NCBI GenBank assembly: GCA_022013635.1
Contig: JAKLPX010000149.1
Location: 1 to 6,344, forward strand
Source of the DNA: Candidatus Delongbacteria bacterium
Lineage (GTDB): Bacteria; UBA4055
Length of the DNA stretch: 6,344 nucleotides
Reading direction: 5' to 3'
The notes under the pieces are model-generated. The model made no database searches. It saw only the letters and a program-made list of their open reading frames with translations, and was not told where the DNA came from. The position numbers and the translations under genes are program-made. Positions 1 to 3,347 of this stretch are shown one piece after another; positions within the stretch are counted from its first letter, which is position 1; each line of letters begins with the position of its first letter.

Positions 1-951
1 ATTGAAAGGATTCGGATAATTCCGCATAATCACCGGATTTTTTTCCGTTGTGATAACCTCTTCAATTCCCGTCATAGTATTAAAAACTAAAAGTCTTATA
101 TACCATGCCCCTGCATAATCAGCAGATATCTCCTCAGGATGCTCCCATCCGCTTGATTCTGAATAAATCCATGTATGATCGCTGTCGCCGATGGGATCCA
201 TCGGCATAAAATTAGCGGTTGTAGTAAAAACAACTGCAATATTTCCGGTCATCTTTAATGAAGAATCCGCAGGTATTTCAATATATTCAGCCTCGCCACC
301 TTTGAAATTTGTTGAATAAAAAGTACTGTCAGGCGTCCAAATGGAGGAATCACACGGAACATCGGAAAATTCCGCTATTTTCCAGTCTGCGACACCGTCC
401 CATGCATACCCGAATTCAATTTCCATAATTTCGTATTCGGAAGTTCCGAGATCAAAATTCTGCGCCGCTTTCCATTCAGAAGTTCCATTTCCGACACAAT
501 TTTCTGGAAGAAAACTGTAAGCAGATCCCCATTCGAGCCATTCATAAGCCGGATTGTCAACTTTTACTATTAATGTATCCTCAGCGGTTCCGAAAATGGA
601 TTCAGCTTTGACAATTACATAAGTTGATCCGTAAACCGTTTTAGATATTAAATTTAAATAAATAGGATCATAAACTGAGTTTTGTGTTAAATTCGCTGTA
701 ACCATTGAATCGTTACCTGACACAGGAAAATCGAATGTTATTAAAGTGGTATCCGGACTTATAGAAAACACATTGCTAATATCAATTGATTTGGTTTCAT
801 TTGGACCCATTCTGACATCCGGGATCGGATTTTCTACCCAAATTACAGAATCCTGCTTTGATTCAAAATCGCCCAATTCACTTAATTTATAGAATTCTCC
901 GGCAAAACCTGATCCGAAAATCAAAAATATTATTAATAAAATCCTATTCAT
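1..951 (-). CDS. Secreted beta-rich protein with T9SS type A sorting tail (3' end cut by window edge)
   Basis: The start is ATG at 951-949, with a GAAGG ribosome site at 964-960 and 8 bases of spacing. The frame stays open for 317 codons to the window edge. Residues 1-17 form a signal peptide: MNR, a hydrophobic core, then GSGFA with likely cleavage after Ala17. Residues about 43-131 look like an Ig/cadherin-type repeat of the bacterial surface-protein kind, opening IPDVRMGPNET and ending with AEDTLIVKV. Residues about 136-290 form a second Trp- and Tyr-rich beta module ending in WYIRLLVF, which resembles the last module of the C10-family protein at the right of this window. The visible part ends in NYPNPFN (311-317) after a GIEE linker, the standard opening of the type A sorting domain (also described as FlgD Ig-like). 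About 70-90 more residues would be expected. It is probably exported by Sec, carried out by T9SS and surface-attached or released. No catalytic motif is seen, and its specific function is not recognised. Confidence 0.85.
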   Translation of the reverse strand, partial: MNRILLIIFLIFGSGFAGEFYKLSELGDFESKQDSVIWVENPIPDVRMGPNETKSIDISNVFSISPDTTLITFDFPVSGNDSMVTANLTQNSVYDPIYLNLISKTVYGSTYVIVKAESIFGTAEDTLIVKVDNPAYEWLEWGSAYSFLPENCVGNGTSEWKAAQNFDLGTSEYEIMEIEFGYAWDGVADWKIAEFSDVPCDSSIWTPDSTFYSTNFKGGEAEYIEIPADSSLKMTGNIAVVFTTTANFMPMDPIGDSDHTWIYSESSGWEHPEEISADYAGAWYIRLLVFNTMTGIEEVITTEKNPVIMRNYPNPFN

Positions 952-984
952 CAAACACGCCTTCAAAATGTTTAAACTGTTGTA

Positions 985-1013
985 ATAATAATAAATATTT
1001 TTATAAATAACAA
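985..1013 (-). promoter_or_regulatory. Probable promoter of the left secreted-protein gene
   Basis: Read on the minus strand, TTGTTA (1013-1008) is followed after 17 bases by TATTAT (990-985). This puts the transcription start near 978 and gives a short leader of about 27 bases before the ATG at 951. The spacing and the -10 box are good, but the surrounding sequence is very AT-rich, so chance matches are likely. Confidence 0.4.
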
Positions 1014-1067
1014 GAATTTACATCATAATTTTTTCGGGAAATTTTATAAATTCCATCTTTTTCAGTC

Positions 1068-1096
1068 TTGACAAATCTGCCTAATATATTTATCTT
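1068..1096 (+). promoter_or_regulatory. Promoter of the tRNA-Leu gene
   Basis: A perfect TTGACA -35 box (1068-1073) is separated by exactly 17 bases from TATCTT (1091-1096). The predicted start near 1103 lies about 12 bases before the mature tRNA. This sigma-70-like promoter diverges from the minus-strand promoter at 985-1013, so the 163-base gap at 952-1114 serves both directions. I see nothing else convincing in that gap. Confidence 0.65.
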
Positions 1097-1114
1097 CCCG
1101 AACCGCTGATAACT

Positions 1115-1200
1115 GCCTTGGTGGCGGAATTGGTAGACGCACTGGACTCAAAATCCAGCGAGGCTCACACCTCGTTCCGGTTCGACTCCGGTCCAAGGCA
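1115..1200 (+). tRNA. tRNA-Leu, anticodon CAA
   Basis: This is a full type II tRNA of 86 bases. The seven-pair acceptor stem joins 1115-1121 to 1193-1199, and A1200 is the discriminator. The anticodon stem is CTGGA/TCCAG (1142-1146 with 1154-1158) around a CTCAAAA loop, giving anticodon CAA at 1149-1151, which reads UUG leucine codons. A long variable arm, CGAGG/CCTCG (1159-1163 with 1170-1174), is diagnostic of Leu/Ser/Tyr tRNAs. The T loop TTCGACT is at 1181-1187; its stem has one T-T mismatch at the outermost pair (1176 with 1192). The 3' CCA is not encoded and must be added after transcription. Confidence 0.97.
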
Positions 1201-1208
1201 CATAAAAT

Positions 1209-1235
1209 AAATGAGCTGAAATGCTCATTTTTTTT
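1209..1235 (+). terminator. Intrinsic terminator after tRNA-Leu
   Basis: An 8-base-pair stem, AAATGAGC (1209-1216) with GCTCATTT (1223-1230), encloses a 6-base loop. The T run carries on through 1235, so eight consecutive T residues are present. It begins 9 bases after the tRNA and separates it from the rsmE operon. Confidence 0.8.
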
Positions 1236-1254
1236 ATTAACATTCCATTAATCA

Positions 1255-1283
1255 TAACATTCTTGATTTTAAAGACTTATATT
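1255..1283 (+). promoter_or_regulatory. Possible promoter of the rsmE operon
   Basis: A TATATT -10 candidate sits at 1278-1283, with a poor -35 (TAACAT, 1255-1260) 17 bases upstream. The start would fall near 1290, just before the ribosome site. A better -35-like TTGATT at 1263-1268 has no -10 box at a workable distance. The operon needs a promoter after the tRNA terminator and this is the best seen, but support is weak. Confidence 0.3.
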
Positions 1284-1303
1284 TGTTATGTTAAGGAGGA
1301 TTA

Positions 1304-1996
1304 ATGGAAACTTTTTACGCAAATAAAGAAATTTCAATAGATGGATTAATCGAAATTGAAGATAAAAATGAAGTTGTTCATGCATTCGCGAGCCTCAGAA
1401 TGAAACCTGACGAGATCGTTGAAATCATAAACGGCAAAGGAATACGGTTTAAATCCCGTGTGATTGATTGCTCAAAAAATAAATTGACAGTTTTGCCTAT
1501 AGAGGAAATTATAAGCGATTCGGAATATTCAGAAGTAAAACTTTCTGCGGCTGTTTCAATGTTGAATAAAAGTTCCAAAATGAAGTTGTTGATTGAAAAA
1601 CTTACAGAAATAGGAATCTGCGAATTCATACCCTTTGTTTCGGAGAGAACAGCATTCCCGAAAATGAGTGCCGACTCGTTAAAACCATCAATGATTTCTG
1701 CCTTAAAACAATGCGGGGGTAATGCGGAAGTGAAAATATCCGATACGATCTCTTTTAAAAAATTGATCTGTTTGAACGGATTCTCCGAAAAATATTTTGC
1801 TGATATTAACGGCGAATCTTTCCATGGAAAAAAAGTAACAGGAAGAGTTTTAGCGGTTGTAGGACCGGAAGGAGGTCTTGCCGATTCTGAAATTAACGAT
1901 CTTGTAAGTAGCGGATTTAAGAGTATCAAGCTAAATAAAAGAATATTAAGGGCAGAGACAGCCGCAATTGTTACCGCGTCAAAATTTTTGTACTGA
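1304..1996 (+). CDS. rsmE: 16S rRNA (uracil1498-N3)-methyltransferase RsmE
   Basis: This is an S-adenosylmethionine-dependent SPOUT methyltransferase that adds the N3 methyl group to U1498 of 16S rRNA in the small subunit. Residues about 1-65 are the PUA-like RNA-binding part, including VVHAFASLRMKPDEIVE and an NGKG turn. The rest is the trefoil-knot domain. Family signatures are MKLLIEKLTEIG (about 93-104), KQCGG, VVGPEGG (GPEGG at 187-191) and RILRAETAAI (213-222), the last two building the cofactor-binding knot. At 230 residues it is slightly shorter than the 240-250 typical of the family but complete. A strong AAGGAGG ribosome site at 1293-1299 fixes the start. It is the first gene of a tight plus-strand set: the next gene starts 14 bases after its stop. 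The methylase is a housekeeping enzyme, and its link to the next two genes appears to be co-transcription only. Confidence 0.95.
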   Translation: METFYANKEISIDGLIEIEDKNEVVHAFASLRMKPDEIVEIINGKGIRFKSRVIDCSKNKLTVLPIEEIISDSEYSEVKLSAAVSMLNKSSKMKLLIEKLTEIGICEFIPFVSERTAFPKMSADSLKPSMISALKQCGGNAEVKISDTISFKKLICLNGFSEKYFADINGESFHGKKVTGRVLAVVGPEGGLADSEINDLVSSGFKSIKLNKRILRAETAAIVTASKFLY

Positions 1997-1999
1997 ATT

Positions 2000-2005
2000 A
2001 GGAGG
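2000..2005 (+). promoter_or_regulatory. Ribosome site that decides a GTG start
   Basis: AGGAGG lies 5 bases before GTG at 2011. The alternative ATG at 2020 would be 14 bases away, which is too far. The GTG is therefore the better start and adds three residues. Confidence 0.8.
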
Positions 2006-2010
2006 ATATA

Positions 2011-2232
2011 GTGACGGAGATGATAACAAAAAATGATAATATCGCTAATGTTTTTGAAAAATTTCCTTCTACAAGGCGGGTATTCATAAAAAACAGCATG
2101 AGGTGTTTCGGTTGCGAAATGATGAAATTCTCAACAGTTGAAGACTGTTGTAAAAGCCATAAAGTCAAAGACATGGAAGATTTTATCTGCGCATTAAATA
2201 AAGCTATAATATTTAAGGCGGATAATGATTGA
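2011..2232 (+). CDS. DUF1858 / hybrid-cluster-protein-associated CxxC protein
   Basis: This is a 73-residue protein starting with GTG. It matches the layout of the DUF1858 family, also described as the hybrid cluster protein-associated redox disulfide domain: an N-terminal helix with FEKFPSTRRVFIKN (about 15-28), then a conserved xCxGC element, here MRCFGCEMM with C32 and C35, and a C-terminal part with an acidic residue, a histidine (H50) and a closing ALNK helix. Extra cysteines at 46, 47 and 60 are less usual. The CxxC pair may act as a redox disulfide or bind metal; the biochemical role of the family is poorly known. There is no signal peptide, so it should be cytoplasmic. The 8-base overlap of its end with the squalene synthase start suggests translational coupling and fixed stoichiometry. 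The family assignment comes from motif recall; the function is open. Confidence 0.8.
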   Translation: MTEMITKNDNIANVFEKFPSTRRVFIKNSMRCFGCEMMKFSTVEDCCKSHKVKDMEDFICALNKAIIFKADND

Positions 2233-3289
2233 TTCCAAATTTTGCAATGGAGAATTTGCCAAAAATAGAAATAATTGGTTAAAGGAAGTATCAAGGACAT
2301 TTTATCCTTCGATAAAGGTTTTGCCGAGTGATTTGTGTTGCTATGTTGGTCATTCATACCTTTTATGCAGACTTCTTGATACGATCGAAGACGCTTACGA
2401 TATTCCGGCAGAGGAAAAAAAAGATATTCTAAATAAAGCGATTGAATGTATAAAAGATCCTATGAAATTCGACAGATCAAATGATGTATTTTCCGCACTG
2501 GCCGACAAATCCGATATAAAGGAATACGAAAAAATTATTTTAAGAAATTCATTTCACATATTTGAGTGTATTGAAACCTTTCCGGAAAATGTCAGAAAAT
2601 CCATCCGGACTTGGACTGTTGAAATGGCAGAAGGCATGAAAAAGTATTCTTTCGGAACTGATAATCCGAAAGTTCAGCTTTCAACGATGTCCGAGCTTGA
2701 AGAATACACTTATTATGTTGCAGGAACAGTCGGAAAACTTTTAAGTGAATTATATACTGATGCGAAATATAAGATCCCGAAAGAAAAAATTGAACTGATG
2801 GAGAAAAACTCGATCGCTTTCGGAAAGGCACTCCAGTATGTAAACATAATCAAAGATTCAAGAATGGATTTCAAAGAAGGCAGATGTTTTATTCCCAAGG
2901 ATATTTTGGATAAATATTCCTGCTCGTTTGAAGAATTTAAAGATAGCGGAAATACCGAAAAAATACGGAAAATCTATCTTGAATTGATTATAAAAGCGGA
3001 AGAATATCTTGATAATTCAGTCGAATATACCGGTGCGATCCCTGTCAGACTTTGGAGAATAAGACTTTTCTGTATTTGGCCTGTCACGCTCGCCTATAAG
3101 ACTCTGACAGGATTGAAAAACAATCTGGATGATTTTATTAAAGACAACAGCACATATAAAATTTCACGGACAGAGGTCAAATCCGTCCTGAAAAACGGTT
3201 ACATCGCCGCTTTCTCGAATTGGTACTTTAAGAAAATGATCAAAAAAAATAAAATTTATAATATTGATTTATTGCCATTAATTCATTAG
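2225..3289 (+). CDS. Squalene synthase (farnesyl-diphosphate farnesyltransferase type)
   Basis: The predicted enzyme joins two farnesyl diphosphates head to head through presqualene diphosphate to squalene, in the cytoplasm or at the inner membrane face. Landmarks in order are SRTF (23-26); first Asp-rich motif DTIED (52-56); EMAEGM (133-138); YTYYVAGTVG (161-170), with Y161 where eukaryotic squalene synthase has its catalytic tyrosine; second Asp-rich motif NIIKDSRMD (207-215, D211 and D215), followed by EGRCFIP (218-224); and FCIWP (282-286) with KISR (312-315), resembling the FCxxP and KIRK elements of the one-enzyme squalene synthases. The last two argue against the shorter HpnC/HpnD and phytoene synthase branches. 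At 354 residues it matches the eukaryotic core; no clear C-terminal membrane anchor is seen. The second motif lacks the usual glutamate (SRMD rather than YLED). The ribosome site AAGG (2215-2218) lies inside the preceding gene. No cyclase, HpnE or sterol gene is in view, so the squalene fate is unknown. Phytoene synthase-like activity cannot be excluded. Confidence 0.85.
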   Translation: MIDSKFCNGEFAKNRNNWLKEVSRTFYPSIKVLPSDLCCYVGHSYLLCRLLDTIEDAYDIPAEEKKDILNKAIECIKDPMKFDRSNDVFSALADKSDIKEYEKIILRNSFHIFECIETFPENVRKSIRTWTVEMAEGMKKYSFGTDNPKVQLSTMSELEEYTYYVAGTVGKLLSELYTDAKYKIPKEKIELMEKNSIAFGKALQYVNIIKDSRMDFKEGRCFIPKDILDKYSCSFEEFKDSGNTEKIRKIYLELIIKAEEYLDNSVEYTGAIPVRLWRIRLFCIWPVTLAYKTLTGLKNNLDDFIKDNSTYKISRTEVKSVLKNGYIAAFSNWYFKKMIKKNKIYNIDLLPLIH

Positions 3290-3300
3290 GTTGCTAAAGT
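3272..3300 (+). promoter_or_regulatory. Candidate promoter of the C10-family gene
   Basis: TTGCCA (3272-3277, five of six consensus bases) is followed after 17 bases by TAAAGT (3295-3300, four of six). It overlaps the end of the squalene synthase gene and predicts a start near 3307, inside the inverted repeat at 3300-3317. This would let the secreted-protein gene be expressed separately from the upstream operon. Confidence 0.4.
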
Positions 3301-3317
3301 CTGATATCGTTATCAGA
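3300..3317. repeat. Short perfect inverted repeat between squalene synthase and C10-family genes
   Basis: TCTGATA (3300-3306) and TATCAGA (3311-3317) are perfect inverted copies around a TCGT spacer. There is no T run after it, so it is a poor intrinsic terminator. Its place across the predicted transcription start suits an operator, or a hairpin at the 5' end of the message. It begins 11 bases after the squalene synthase stop. Confidence 0.5.
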
Positions 3318-3347
3318 AGTGTGTTTGTTGATTGAAGTGAGGTTTAT

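Noticed and set aside
1037..1054. A weak AT-rich near-palindrome GGAA...TTCC upstream of the tRNA promoter
   Set aside because: The stem needs a bulged base and is nearly all A-T pairs in a very AT-rich stretch. There is no T run or conserved context to support a terminator or operator.
1115..1235. The tRNA-Leu gene as an integration site for a mobile element
   Set aside because: There is no integrase gene, no repeat of the tRNA 3' end elsewhere in the window and no change in gene type after it. The tRNA is followed by its own terminator and a housekeeping gene.
1378..1929. An open frame of 183 codons on the minus strand opposite rsmE
   Set aside because: It mirrors the conserved RsmE coding sequence and has no family motif of its own, so it is antisense to a well-supported gene.
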